Shown here piece by piece: positions 25,801 through 37,179 of a stretch of 64,000 nucleotides of DNA. The stretch's first letter is position 1; every line of letters starts with the position of its first letter. Both the position numbers and the translations under genes were made by a program. Source of the DNA: Bettongia penicillata ogilbyi (lineage: Eukaryota > Chordata > Mammalia > Diprotodontia > Potoroidae); NCBI GenBank assembly GCA_023548195.1, contig JAJHZJ010000335.1, forward strand, positions 4,435,967 to 4,499,966. Reading direction: 5' to 3'. The notes under the pieces are model-generated. The model saw nothing but the letters and a program-made list of their open reading frames with translations, searched no databases and had not been told where the DNA came from.

Positions 25801-28800
25801 AGTAACCATTTACCGAGAGGAGGGCTTCCTAGGATTCTTTGCGTGAGTTGATGCTGAAGAGATTTTGCTTAAGTAGTTTAAGTATGAGTGGGGCATCCCA
25901 AAAGGGAGCTCTTAGGACAGTGAGAGTTTAGTCTGTTGATGGAATGCAGTCTTTTTTTTTTAAAGTTTTAAACTTTGAAGAGACTCCAAATAAAATTTTG
26001 ATTGTACTGAAAACTATGAAAGTCTGTAGCCTGCTTTTCCTTTTAAGGTATAATGAATTCATGGTCACTTTCAAAGCTGTCACACTCATCTGTCCTTCTA
26101 AACTTCTTTCTGTGCATTTGAAATGCCTCAGTGACCTCTCTTTTCTATTATAGTGCTATTGATAGTCGCCTTTTCCTCATTCCACTTCCCCCCCAAAAAA
26201 ACTGAAAGGAAAATCTTTGTAACAAGTTTGCATAGGCAAACGAAACAAACTCGGCCATTTCTGCAAAGTTAGGTCTCACTCTGCCTACACAATGTACACT
26301 CAGTGCAGATTACTTTCAGTGCCCTTTAAACACCAACTCAAATTCCCATGGACCTAATAGTCCACGATTTCACCCAAAATTAGTCCTTTGGTCCTGGATA
26401 AGTATGCATCAAAATAAGTTCATCATAAATGTCAGCTTGCACCTTTCCAGTGTAGCCTTTCCAGTCCTTTCCTATAGGTAGGAAAATGAAGGAATTTGCC
26501 CTTCTTTATTAGCAATTTTTATTCATCCAGAATGTTTTTATTCATCCAGAAGAAGTAGAAGGTTCTAAGGGTCCCTTTTGCCCAACTCTTAGGCCCTTGC
26601 TGGAGAATTTACCATTTTCCTTCTAAAAAACCTTCTAAAGGAAAACATACTTAGGTTCATATGGGCCCCTCATGGTGTCATTTTAAAAGTCACCCGCTTT
26701 GCATAAAGTTCTTTTTCTTCCTGATTTTTCTTTTTCATATCTAATGTTAAATTTAGAAAAATGTGTTGAGCAGAAGCCATATCTGATCCTTTTGTAACCG
26801 TCTAACATATTTTTTTACCCCAAAAAATGTAGGTAATAGTAATAAACATGATAGACCAACAGGCAGAGTGTGAGGAAATCTGTTTCACCTCTAATTTTTA
26901 AAAAGGGAATTAATTAAGGCTTTGGAAATAGCCTTCCATATTTTGGTCTCTATTCTCTTTCCTGAAGGGTGAATTAGGTGAAGATGTGCTCAGTTTATGG
27001 TTGCTTTCTGCTCTTTGGGTTCAGATTTTTTAAATTATGCAAAGTTAATTGATTTCTTTGGATCTAATTTTGAAAAATTCAAAACATTATCTGAAGTGTG
27101 ACTACACTTAGTAGATTTTTGCGTTCCTTGGTCTTTATTCTAAACTGTCACCTGTTTTTGGTTTTTTTTATGGCAGGGGCCTTATTCCTCGTCTCTTGGG
27201 GGACATCATTTCCTTGTGGCTCTGTAATTCATTGGCCTACCTCGTCAATACCTATGCACTGGAGAGTGGGGTAGGTTGTGTAGAACCTGCATAAACTATG
27301 ACTTGACCCAGATGTTAGGTGTGGATAATGGCTAGTTAGTGAAAGAGAAATAGAATAATCGTTGAACTACCATGAACTAATGGAGAAATTTACACTCTTG
27401 GCCTTAGAATTCCCAAAGATTCCCAAGAACTTGCTATGATGTGGGACTGGTTCAAGATTATGCAAATAATAGCTAGAATTTATGTAGCACTTTTAAGATT
27501 TGCGAAGCACTTTATACATGCCTCATTTTAGCTTCACAGTGACCCTCGGAGATAGGTACTGTTATTATTCCCATTTTTACATCTGAGGAAACCGCGACAG
27601 GCAGAGGCTAAGTGACTTGCCCAAGGTCACAGAGTGAGTGTCCAGTCCGATTTCAGCTTTCCTGACTCCAGGTGGAACGCTCAGTGCACCAGGCCACTTG
27701 GCTGCTTCAAAACCCACTATGGAAAGTCACTGGGTCTGGGGGAAGCCAAGAATCTTCAGAAAGATGGAATAATAAGGGGATTTCAAGAGCTCGATTCTAT
27801 CCATCTGGCCAAACCACTTGTAGGCTGAGCTTCCCTTTAATATGAAGGAGAAAATTAAGGCAGTTCAAGCATATGACGAGATTTGGTGCATTTTGAAGAA
27901 GTCCTGAAGAATCTCTCACTTCCTTGGGTTTTTTAAAACCTCTACATAAGAGGAGAGGTTCTAAACCTGTTGTGTGGTGGCCTCCTTTGGCAGTGGTGAA
28001 ACTCATGGACCCCTTTGCAGAATATTTTTAAATGTGTAAAATAAAAGCCATAAGGAAACCAGTTACATTGAGACGACACAGTTACTCAGATATGAAAAGT
28101 TCCAAGTTCTCAGTTCCCCTGAAATCTTCCCATGGAGAATAGATTCAGAACTCCTACTCTTCTTGCAGGAGTTTGGGGAGTTAGCATCTCCCGTACATTT
28201 CCTCCTTTCGGTGGCACTTACACAGTGTGTACGTAAAGTGCCCTTCTATAGCATAATGATACTGTGACAGTTTCCCTATTGTTGCTTCAGTCATTTCAGT
28301 CTCTTCATGACCCCATTTGGGGTTTTCCTGGAATAGATGTTGGAGTAGTTTGCTGGTTCCTTCTCCAGTCCATTTAACAGATGAGGAAATGAGCAGGTGG
28401 GGAAGTAACTTGCTCAGAATCACACAGCTAGTGGATGTCTAGAGGCCAGATTTGAACTCTGCCAGATGAGTCTGCCTGATTCCAGGCCTGGCACTTTATC
28501 CACCCAACTGCCCAGTTACCCCATGTCCTATGGGTATATGAGAAAATGTCAAAGAAAATCCATGATCAGACATGGATTGAATTTGTATATCACTTGAGGA
28601 AAAGGCCCATATGATGGATCTGCCTTTGGTAGGCCTATTTGTTTTAAAATGAATACTGTTATTAGAGAAATTATAATTCTGCTCAATAGGAAAGAGAGGG
28701 AACCAGTGTCTGCTATATGCACAGCCATAAGCACTTTGCAAACATCTCATTTGATCCTCACCCCTGGACCCAAATGCTGTCCCATTTTACAGTTGAGGAA

Positions 28801-31800
28801 ACCGAGGCAGAGAGCAAGTAAGTGACCTGCTCAGGGTAACATAGCTAATGTTAGGCTGGATTTGCATTCAGGTCTTCTGACTTCAGGCCCAGTGCTCCAT
28901 CCACTGTGTCACTTTGTTGCCTCTAGGTAAAGGTTAGCTCGTCTTTTAAAAATTCTGTCCTCATTCTTCTATCCCAAAATCACTTTCAACCTAATGTGTA
29001 TTTGTCTGCTGTTTCACGTGGATCTGAATAATCGTAATCATATCTTACTACTTCTTTGTAATAATTTTATCTCTAAAATCTAGTTGGAAGACTGCAAAGA
29101 AAGTGGTAGTAAGTGAGGTGGGGGATATATTGATGGTGTCAGCTGTTAGCAGCAGCAGAATTTTCTCATTTGTTCTAAAGGTTTTCCCCTTCTTTAGGTT
29201 TCCACCATGAATGAAATGAAGAGTTATTCCCAGGCTGTCACTGGAGTAAGTTTGTTCTAGAAATAGACTTTTGCTTTTATTATCCAGACAATGTTGAGAG
29301 TGTTTGAGGAAGTCATCCACCACATGTCTGTTAGGGAATTTCCTCCCGCATGCATTGATATTTTGTAGGTTAATGGTGGCACCTCGATTTCTTAAATCTT
29401 ATGATTGAATCCACACCATTTCTAAAGAAAATCAGCCTGTCCACCTCTGCTAGCCTAGTGTTACAGCTCTGTGAACGACCCTCTGGCCTGAGGGAGCCAG
29501 CTTGCTGATACTGCAGTGCTGAAGAATTTTCCTTATCTTGATCTGTGTGGTACCTTTAAAATATCACCTAACTAAACCAGCATCGTTTTGACCTAAAAAA
29601 GGACATTCATGTGTTTAGCTGAGAGACTGAAGTTTTCATTGATATCTAATTACATTTGTATATCATTTTACTCCATGTGTTACAGAGCATTTTTTCTGTA
29701 TATGAAACTACATACAACAGAGATCTTTGTGTGAGGAAACATAGAATTTGGTCCAAGGACTGACTTCCTGCTGCTAACAAATGGCTAGAATTTGAAGGAT
29801 GGATAGAACGTTCATTAGGAGGTCCTATATTTTTCATCCTCATGGTCAGAATGAATAATCATTTTTTCTTGTTTACCCCAAGTACAAGTAGCATACCCCA
29901 GGCCCTTTGATTGAGAGGTAGAGACAGAGGGAGAGTAGCTCATGGAAAGTTAAAGCTGCCCCAAAAGCTTTGCTGTCCTCTTCCTCTTTGGTGTTCTAGT
30001 TCTTTGCCAGTATGCTGACCTACCCCTTTGTGCTTATCTCCAACCTGATGGCGGTCAACAACTGTGGGTAAGTAACTGCTGTGGGTAAGTAAGTGCTCAG
30101 AGGACATGGTCCTTGTGGAATTTTGGAAAGGACAGTTTTTTTCCTCCCTAAGCAATTATCTTCCTTTTGTAATTGAAGCCCATTGTGAGTTATGGTCCCT
30201 CATTTGGTATTTGTGCTGTTATTAGGAGGTGTTGTGTATGTCTTGACAAGTAGCACATTCAGCAAACTCTTAACACTTACAATATGCCAGGTACTGTATG
30301 GCGTAAAACAGATTATAGGGTCTGTTCCCTTAAGGAGCTCCCACTCTAAAGGAGGCAAGCTAATTCTTCTGTTTTTCTTATCAACCCAGGTACACAAAAT
30401 ACAGTTATATTCCTTCTGATTGAGAAAGAGGGAGGGAGTTATCAGCCAGTTTGCGTGTGTCAGACACTGGAGATACCCATAGAGTAGCAAGATGGGCCTG
30501 CTCTGGGGGAGCTGACAACACATAGGGATGATTCAGCTTCCAGGGCAGATGGAAAGGTCCCATGGTCCTCCGCGTACAGTGGCAAAGCAGGTGCTAATAC
30601 CCTTTAATGTCATTTCCATGGATAAAATGATGCCATTTTTAATGTGAAGCCCTTTTTGATAGCCAGAACTTTTCTGGGTCCTCAGGAGGTATGGGAGCAG
30701 TGACTGATCTGAGTCTCCCAGGGGCAGCTTCCCAAGATGGTGGCCATAGGCAGGGGCTTGCAAGCTTGACTCTGCCCAAGGGAAATGGGGACCAGCTTGA
30801 CTTGCTTGGCACATACTGCCCTGTCTCTCAGGGTGCTCTAGTGCTTTGGCTCATTCAGCTTGCCTGCTTGGGATCACGGTTGGTGGGATCGTCCCTCTAA
30901 GTGATAGCTGGGTGATGAGCAGGGCTGGTGATTTGTTTTTGTGGGTATCAGGTGGAACCTCAGTCAGACAGAACTTTGTGGAAGGACTGGGTTTGAAAGG
31001 AAAAGCATCTTCATTGTCTTTTCTCCTCCTTCCTTTACGTTGTGTCACTTTACTTCAGGGATCCATCATTTCGTCTGGATGGACAGTGCCTCCACTCACA
31101 CAGATGACAACCTTTTCAGATAGCCCCCATGAAGCATTCATCTCCCCGTGGCCGCCTTCTCCATGTCCAGCTTTTGCCTGCTACATGGCCTCCAGAATTT
31201 GTATTTATGACTTAGGCGTAATTTTCATCCGTATTAATTCTCCATTCTGTCCTTGTACTGTGTCTAATGCAAAGCTCTCCTTGTCGACATGCCCTTTATC
31301 AAACAGGATGAGAGCCAATTAAATAGGGTCTTGGTGTTCAAGGGACTTTGGCCCATTTTGTGATTTCTAAGGTAGCCCAGATGTGAGGAAGACTTTGTGA
31401 ACATTCCCTCCAGATACTGCCAAAGCAGAAAGGGCTGGCGTCTTGTCTGAATGTGGACAGCATGGCCGCCTGTTGTGCTTAAGCGTTTTCAGAGCCTCGT
31501 GCAGAGCTCCCAAGGGCTGAAGTGTTCCCTTTTCTCTTCCCTTGTACAGGGCTGTTCTTGCAGAAGGGGGTCACAGGGGGTCCTAGAAAGGAGCCAAGTG
31601 TCTGCTAGCTGTGGATTCATTTGCAAAACACTTGCTCCGCCCGTTCCATTTCAGTGAAGTTTGTTTCTTCACAGCAGGCATCTCCTTGTGTCCCTTTGTG
31701 AGAAGAGCTATGGGCTAGAGGGTGCCAAGCTCCCCAGAGACGTGGATGGCTAACTGAGGTTCTCTCTCTTTCAGCCTTGCTGGTGGAAGCCCTCCTTATG

Positions 31801-33351
31801 CCCCAGTTTACTCTTCCTGGTTAGACTGTTGGTGCATGCTGCAAAAAGAGGTAGTCTTTCTCTTTGAGTTTCTGTATTCTTAATACAATCCCTCCTTCGC
31901 ACACACGTTTGACCTATAGCTGCCAATCTGTCATTTGTTTAACTGGAGTGGCATTCAGTCTGACCTGGCAGAAGGGGTGGATGTCATGCTTAGAAACCAC
32001 AAACAAGAGATAGGAGAAATAATGCATAGAATATTATTTAAAAGCACATTAACCTATAAGGGGTCAGTTCATTTAATGCCCAGGTTATTGAAAGGATCTT
32101 GGTCACTAAGCACTTGTTTCCTTCCCACTTGGAGTCAAATGGAGATTTAGATTTTTTTTTTTCTTACTCCAACAGTTATTATAGGCTAAGTATTATTGCA
32201 GGTAAGAAATTTCTGGCACTGGAATTTACATTAACTTGTTGCAGCGGATCGGTGACAGCTGGGCTGCACTGTCTCTGAGTACAGTCTGGTGTGCAGGGTA
32301 CCAGAGGACCTCCGAGAACCCAAGTCCATGTATTGGGATGCTGGGATAGCAGTGATTTCTCAGGTCTCTGGCCTCGCTATAACCATGGCTACTGTTGAAT
32401 GGCAAGCCTGTTAAAAAGAAGGAATCCTCTGACCACAGTAGTTCTCAAATGTTAGTAAGACACAAGATTAGGAAGACAGGAGATAAAGTTCTTTGTTGCA
32501 TTATTTTGTGGCTCTTGTGATGGATGTGACAGCAGGCCTTGGTTCACAAAGCTCAAGATCAGTCTGTAAAAAAGGAGTAGGAGACACCAAGTCCCACTGA
32601 TTATATCCTGGGAGAGAAGTCTGTTGATCTCTGAGAATAGAAGTCTACAATGTTTTGCTGAAAAAGCCTTCATAGTAACTTTCCCCCTGCCTTCAGGGAT
32701 CACATACCTCTTTCCTGCATTAGGCAGAAAACTCACTGTTACTGTTGTCTCCGGTTTAGGGAGGGAAAGTTTGTCATTGTAATTACACCCCAGCCCCCAG
32801 GCAGAAAAGTAAAAATGAAGGGGTGCTCAGTTCTTCTTGTGGCTTGGTTCCCTTATACCTCCTCAGTGTGACCTAGGAAACTGAGCCAGCTCCAGAAGAA
32901 GATGCCAGACCAGGCCTGTAAGGAGGAGAGCCTAGGGGCACCTCTAGTTGGCCTCTTGCTGGGAGGGACCCAGCACAGATAGTAAGATGCACAAGTTGAA
33001 CATACCCCCGTAGCACCAACAGCTTTAGAAAAGCTGGGGAGAGCCTCTTCTTCGAGCTGGAGTGGCATTTCATTTGCATTTGGTGATCTGACCTGTCTCC
33101 ATTAGGCAGAGGGTTTGACTTTGTGTTCTGTGGATCCTTGTATCCCCTGACCATTTAATGGCATTTCCAAGAGATCTGTGGTATCTTTTCTCATTTTGCC
33201 AGTTGGATTGACTGATCTCATGGCCTTCACTAGAAGTTTTATTTATCTGTTTGATTTTTTCCAGGGAAACATGAGTCGTGGAAATAGCTTGTTTTTCCGG
33301 AAGGTGCCCTTTGGGAAGACTTACTGCTGTGACCTGAGGATGTTAATTTGA
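12737..33351 (+). CDS. MTCH2: MTCH2, mitochondrial carrier homologue 2 (13 coding exons, complete)
   Basis: MTCH2 is a mitochondrial outer-membrane member of the SLC25 carrier superfamily, known as a tBID receptor and as an insertase for alpha-helical membrane proteins. Coding exons are 12737-12823, 16168-16252, 16410-16516, 23197-23223, 23424-23495, 25024-25081, 25321-25372, 25783-25842, 27177-27270, 29198-29245, 30000-30067, 31775-31850 and 33265-33351. All introns are GT-AG and the phases join to 306 residues (human 303). Residues 1-29 contain LLGSGLTILSQPLMYVKVL. Later come GLTPRLCSGAIGTVVHSKVL, HPFHVITLRSMVQF, GLIPRLLGDIISLWLCNS and TYPFVLISNLMAVNN, followed by the conserved end KTYCCDLRMLI. 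Carrier signatures are degenerate, as known for this family: the P-x-D/E-x-x-K/R boxes are incomplete. The three extra residues against human fall in exon 5. The start lies in a good context (GCCATCATGG) inside the CpG island. Confidence 0.97.
16800..16975 (-). repeat. MIR SINE in MTCH2 intron 3
   Basis: It shows the antisense MIR order: TTTTACAGATGAAGAAGCAA, GGTTAAGTGACTTGTCCAGA, TCACACAGCTAGTAA, then a diverged head (AGTGCTTTATCCTTTACTCC). Confidence 0.8.
17405..17525 (-). repeat. MIR SINE fragment in MTCH2 intron 3
   Basis: It contains CAGGATCACACAGTATGTG, GATCTTGAACTCAGGC, TCTTGACTCCAAGC and CACTGTCTTCACAATATCAC, which is the antisense MIR or SINE head region. Confidence 0.65.
17600..18460 (-). 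mobile_element. Degenerate L1 LINE segment: ORF2 reverse-transcriptase region
   Basis: On the minus strand around 18291-18315 the sequence encodes a frameshifted version of the L1 motif D-x-E-K-A-F-D-K. The surrounding T-rich sequence keeps the order of antisense L1 ORF2. It lies downstream, in element order, of the L1 5' portion at 20080-22500. The two may be parts of one insertion separated by about 1.6 kb of other sequence. Confidence 0.6.
19060..19265 (-). repeat. MIR-family SINE in MTCH2 intron 3
   Basis: It contains TAGCATTTCTACAGCACGTT, GCGCTGTTTCACTTACTCCT, then ATGAAGTGATTTGCCC and a diverged end. This is the marsupial MIR order on the minus strand. Confidence 0.6.
19749..19850 (+). 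repeat. Simple repeats (GGAT)n and (ACAT)n
   Basis: An interrupted GGAT tetranucleotide array at about 19749-19790 is followed by ACAC/ACAT repeats to 19850, within MTCH2 intron 3. Confidence 0.9.
20080..22500 (-). mobile_element. L1 LINE with 5' UTR, ORF1 region and start of ORF2; 3' half missing here
   Basis: On the minus strand the element appears to start near 22,500 (CTGGGGAAATGGCAAAGTAG, then AGGTCAGAAAACTTTCAGC). A GC-richer 5' UTR occupies about 22,500-21,800. An ORF1-like region with coiled-coil-like codons covers about 21,700-21,000. The start of ORF2 follows down to about 20,080; antisense TGTCTGAAATCTTGATTACT and TCTGCTGCTGACCTTTATTT match the ORF2 endonuclease region. All frames are broken. 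Keeping the 5' end while losing the 3' half is unusual for a LINE. Confidence 0.75.
23197..23223 (+). other. MTCH2: MTCH2 27-nt microexon (exon 4)
   Basis: The acceptor CCCTGTAG and donor GTATGT flank nine codons, R-Y-Q-D-C-D-K-A-E. Human MTCH2 has an exon of the same length and position (HYQESDKGE). Phase 0 on both sides means skipping it would keep the frame. It is part of the MTCH2 CDS entry and is noted separately because gene finders often miss it. Confidence 0.93.
24560..24850 (+). repeat. MIR SINE fragment in MTCH2 intron 5
   Basis: It contains TTCCAGCTCTGTGATTACAT, TTGTTTTTCTCATCTATAAA, AATAACGGGAACCGGCCTCG and a diverged tail with GAACATTGAAATCC. The order is that of a plus-strand MIR. 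Confidence 0.6.
25425..25560 (+). repeat. L2 LINE 3' end in MTCH2 intron 7
   Basis: It is a clear sense L2 tail: AGACTGGGAATTCCTCAAGG, GCAGGGACTGTCTTTTGCC, then AAGCACTTAATAAATGTTGA. It lies just downstream of exon 7 (donor at 25,373). Confidence 0.85.
27470..27715 (-). repeat. MIR-family SINE in MTCH2 intron 9
   Basis: It has the order TAGAATTTATGTAGCACTTT, TTTGCGAAGCACTTTATACA, TTACATCTGAGGAAACCG, AAGTGACTTGCCCAAGGTCA, then CTGACTCCAGGTGGAACGC. It is near full length on the minus strand. Confidence 0.85.
27980..28085 (-). repeat. Mammal-wide DNA-transposon-like repeat (copy 1 of 4)
   Basis: Read on the minus strand it has AACTGGTTTCCTTATGG, TTTTATTTTACACATTTAAA, AATATTCTGCAAAGGGGTCC and ATGAGTTTCACCACTGCC. 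The same string order is found on the plus strand at 38250-38855 (interrupted), 39910-40115 and 41290-41445. I do not assign a Repbase name. Confidence 0.65.
28285..28515 (-). mobile_element. Marsupial tRNA/RTE-type SINE in MTCH2 intron 9
   Basis: It contains CAGTCTCTTCATGACCCCAT, TTGGGGTTTTCCTGG, GGTTCCTTCTCCAGTCCATT, TAACAGATGAGGAAATGAGC, CAGAATCACACAGCTAGTGG and GCCTGGCACTTTATCCACCC. This is the complement of the family seen at 7590 and 39165. Confidence 0.85.
28700..28925 (-). repeat. MIR-family SINE in MTCH2 intron 9
   Basis: It has AGCACTTTGCAAACATCTCA, TTTGATCCTCACCCCTGG, CATTTTACAGTTGAGGAAAC, AAGTAAGTGACCTGCTCAGG and TGCTCCATCCACTGTGTCAC in antisense MIR order. Confidence 0.85.
30230..30530 (-). 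repeat. L2 LINE 3' fragment in MTCH2 intron 11
   Basis: It shows antisense L2 elements: CAATATGCCAGGTACTGTAT, GGTCTGTTCCCTTAAGGAGC, then diverged sequence. It begins about 165 bases after the exon 11 donor. Confidence 0.6.
31851..33264 (+). other. MTCH2 intron 12, no repeat or RNA gene recognised
   Basis: About 1.4 kb of intron with no clear interspersed repeat, tRNA-like fold or conserved open frame. It ends in a good acceptor (GATTTTTTCCAG) before the last coding exon. Confidence 0.5.
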
Positions 33352-33672
33352 AGATGTTGGGGAAGGGGCAGTGACATTTCTGTAGTCCCAGATGCACAGA
33401 ATTATGGGAGAGAATGTTGATTTCTATACAGTGTGGTGCGCTTTTTTTTAATAATCATTTAATCTTGGGAAAATGGCGGTATTTGGTGTCTGCCTTGTTC
33501 GTTCGTTTCCCAGCGCAGGCTGCTTTACGGCTGAGATTCCCCAGTGATTCTTTCCTGAAATGGGCGATTTTTGCTTTGGGTTTCGATACGATTGACATAA
33601 GCCAAACGGCCCTTTTCCGGAGGAATGGGCATATTATTATGGAGTATAGGCCTTGATTTTAAACTTTTTAAG

Positions 33673-33740
33673 AATAAAGAATCGTTAAATTCTGAACAAG
33701 AATTCTGAACAACTTGTGAAACTTCAGAAAAATTAATAAA
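33673..33740 (+). terminator. MTCH2: MTCH2 polyadenylation signals (two AATAAA)
   Basis: Canonical hexamers lie at 33673-33678 and 33735-33740, 322 and 384 bases after the stop codon. The second is followed by a T/G-containing stretch. The 3' UTR is therefore short, about 0.35-0.4 kb. Confidence 0.75.
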
Positions 33741-33759
33741 GCAACTTTGTAGGAGATGA

Positions 33760-35160
33760 ATTATTATTCCTCTCTTGTGAACTCTCTCCGAGGAGATGGT
33801 AAGGTGCCCACAAAGCCTGCTTCCCAGTATGTGGCTCTGGATAACTAAGTTTCTCTGGATAACTAAGGTCTGCCCCTCACTCTGCACAACTCAGTGGAAA
33901 TGGAAGTGAGTTTTGAGAGGGACATGTTCACAAGAGCAAAAGTTATTTTTAAATTCCTTTAAGCAAAATGAAGTACAATAAATCTCCTTCCCTGTAAAGT
34001 AGAAAACACAAGTTAGAAAAATGCTGCAGCGCTGTCCATGGTCCTCTATGAGCTTGTCCTTGCCATACCCAACAGCGCATTATAATTTGACTTTAACTGT
34101 ACGTGATCCTTTTTTCCTTCTTTCTCTCCTCCACCATTTTGTTTAAAGGCAGGTGGGAGTGGTTTAGTTTTACTTCCTAATGACACTCTAAAAAGGATTT
34201 TGGTAATAGTGAATCTGATAAGGTAGATTTTATTCTCGACTACCAAGATTTTCTTTGCCAAAACATCAATAACCTGGCGTGGTGTGACCCACAATCAAGT
34301 GTCTTACAGAAATTTACAGAACAAAGAACATTTTAGAAGGAAATGGAAAAATAAAATGCTAAAAAACTTAAGCTCTTTTTTTTCCTATGTTTTGGATACA
34401 TCTAAAAGATCCAGAAAAATTCACTAAAGAAAATTTGATGTTACCAGTGGTGTCACATGTCTGAAAAATTTATGGGTCATTGCCAAACCAAAAAAAAAAC
34501 CCATGTGATCTTAGCTCTAGGAGCAGTGTAACTGTAGCCTGTCTTCCACCAGAGGGCACCTAGGTTTTGCTATCTTACGAAAACGTTTTGCATGTGTCTT
34601 ATTTCCCAACATTCTAAATGGGATTACATGAAAGCTCTGTACTATTACATGAAGCTAGCTCCAGGCCCTTCCACAAAGGTCACAACGAGCCTCTTGAACC
34701 ATTTCAGCTCTATCACGGATACACACTCCTTAAGAAGACCAGGTCTGCCTTATGTCTTCTAGGGAGGAGAGTCAGGCAGAAGGTGGAAGACAAGAAAGCA
34801 AAGCCCAACTTCACATGCTATGACAGAAAATTATGAGGAAAAAACATGCCTACAGGTAAACAACCATGAAGCTGGCTGTCCTAGGCAGTGTTGCTTAAAA
34901 CTTTCCATTCCCAACCTTTTCTGAAATGATCTCTGTTCGTCATGATCCTCAGGCTGTAATTACAAAGGCAGTCCTTACGATCACTCAAGTCCCTGAGCAG
35001 CAGCTCATGAAAGTTTTTTACAAAGTCCAAAAAATTGACGAGTGATACATAGAGTACAAGGTGGTAGTTACGTTGACTTTTAGCCAACTTTTCAATGAAC
35101 TTTCAAATGTTTTTGTAAGTTTGTAGTATTGCAAAATACTTGCAAAATTGTTAAAGCTTA
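33760..35160. other. Intergenic, nothing recognised
   Basis: No coding exon, repeat of known family or RNA gene is visible downstream of MTCH2. Open frames here are short, lack splice context and look like chance. Confidence 0.5.
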
Positions 35161-35164
35161 AAAT

Positions 35165-36640
35165 TGGGACACTGTCCCCCTATTAATGAAATGTCGGAAC
35201 TATAGGGCAAGATGGAGAGCATTTGGGTGAAGATAAGTGGAAGAAGGGGGAAAAAAATCTTTTGTCTTCATGGTCTATTACAGAGCACCTGGACAGGAAG
35301 AGTAAATAGATGAGTTTGTGAAACACCAGATCTGGCACAGGGGCATGGTATAATAAACGTAACTAGAAATGTGATTTATCGATACAGCTGCCAGAGCCTT
35401 CGGCTATAGAGTTATATAGTTATAGAGATAACTATATGCAACAAGAAAACTACTGGGTGCTAGGGTGGAAATACCAAGAGCCTGAAGGGGAGGTGATGTT
35501 CCTTTCTGTGTTTGTAATAGAGAAGAATGACTGGCAAGGTCTTAAATGCGCCCTAAATTTGGGGAGCATGGATTGCGAAAGGTTCAGAAGAAGGATAGAA
35601 TTCCACTGACTCAAGTCCCCTGAGGGAAACTTGAGAATGAAATGAGACGCAAAAGGAAGCAATTCTGATAGAGAAAACAAGGGAATTTATGGAGCTAGAT
35701 AGACTGAGGAATCCACAGGGACTCAACTCTCAAGGGAGGTACAGAAAATAGAACAGGTAATGAGTACAAAAATTGCAGAGCACTAGAAGATCAGGGGTGC
35801 CAGAGCTCCAGCCTGGCAAGGAATGCCAAGCGCAAGTGGCGGGGAGGTGGGGGGAGAAGGGACAAATTCAAAGAAGGGATAGGACTTCTATGACCAGGTA
35901 GACTGATTAATTAACCACAGAGTCACAACCGTACAAGTAGGACTGTACAAATCTGATCTGTTTTCTCTGCTAAGGAGAATGGCCTGAGGACCAGAAAGGA
36001 CAAAACCCAAAATGGGCACCAGGGAGTTAATACCCAATAGAAATGAGCAAGGAACCTTGCTGCCCATGATGAATTCAAGTCACCTGATCCAGTTGAACTG
36101 CATCCCAGCTACTGAAAGAACTGTCAGATGTCATTACTGAGTCCTTGTTGGCAATCTTTGAAAGGGTCCAGAGAAGGAGAAGTGCTGTAGAGTCAGGAAG
36201 GGGCGGATGCTTTCCCAATTTTTTATAAGAGAACATAGGTTCTGCCAGCCAGTGAGAGTGATTTCAGTTGCTGAGAAAATATTAGACTACAGTAATAAAG
36301 AGGGAGCCAAGTCACAAATGGCCAGTGTAGGACAGGGGATTCCAATTAACCTCCTTTCTCTTTGATGAGAGAATTGGCAGATCGGGGCAGTGCTGTGGAT
36401 CTAGTTTACTGAGATTTTAGCAAACCCTTTGATAAAAATATCTCATGCTTTATGAAAAACAGAAAGATGTGAACTAGACAGTAATAGAATTTGTAGAAAT
36501 TTGAAACTGGTCAAATGGTCATTGGTGTTCTGATGTCAGTGTAAAGGAGATCTTCAGTGGAATGCTGAGGTTTGTATTTGTCTTAGCATTTAACATTTTT
36601 ATCAGCAACTCAAAGACAAAAGATAATATGTACATGTAGC
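35165..36640 (+). mobile_element. CR1/L3-type LINE, degenerate, with reverse-transcriptase remnant
   Basis: The plus strand keeps the order of an ancient CR1/L3 ORF2. There is an ACTGTCAGATGTCATTACTG and AATCTTTGAAAGGGTCCAGA region. Next is the segment GCTGTGGATCTAGTTTACTG, encoding A-V-D-L-V-Y then a stop, followed by D-F-S-K-P-F-D, which matches the RT motif D-F-S-K-A-F-D. It ends with GGAATGCTGAGG and ATTTAACATTTTTATCAGC. Multiple stops and indels make it non-functional. Confidence 0.8.
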
Positions 36641-36649
36641 ACAAAACCT

Positions 36650-36765
36650 CCCTCTTTTTCTCCCCCCTCCCTCTTTCCCTCCCTCCCCCCCTCTCTCTTT
36701 CTCTGTCCCCCTCTCTCTTCCTCTTTTCCCCCGCTTCCCCTCTTCCCCTCTTCCCCTCTCCTCCC
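36650..36765 (+). repeat. CT-rich low-complexity tract
   Basis: About 115 bases of almost pure pyrimidine (CCCTC, TCTC and CCCTCTTC runs) sit directly after the CR1/L3 copy. Confidence 0.9.
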
Positions 36766-37179
36766 CACACCTCTGCATTCTTAAATGCAGCCTCATCAAA
36801 AGGTCTTAAGTCTTTAAAACATTTTAGCTTCTCCTTTGACTGTTTCGTCAAATTTTTGACCTTGAGGAAGAATGACCTGAAGTTTTTGGAAACTTTAGGT
36901 CAGTCACTTAATACAGTAATATCTCCTTTAATTTTCTTTTCCTCATCTATCTTTTTCTCCTCTTATTTTCTCTACAGTCAGATGGTAAATTACTGTTTGA
37001 ACAATGTTTTTTTTTTTTTCCTGTGAAGGAAGCTTTCCTCTTGACACTGACATTTAAAAATTATTTTTCTTCAGGAAGAAACCTAAGAAAGAACAAAGAA
37101 CACAGGTCTACCATGGTTTGTCCTACCATCAATTACGGTAACTTAAAAATAGCGACTGAGAACAATAGTGATGACAGCC

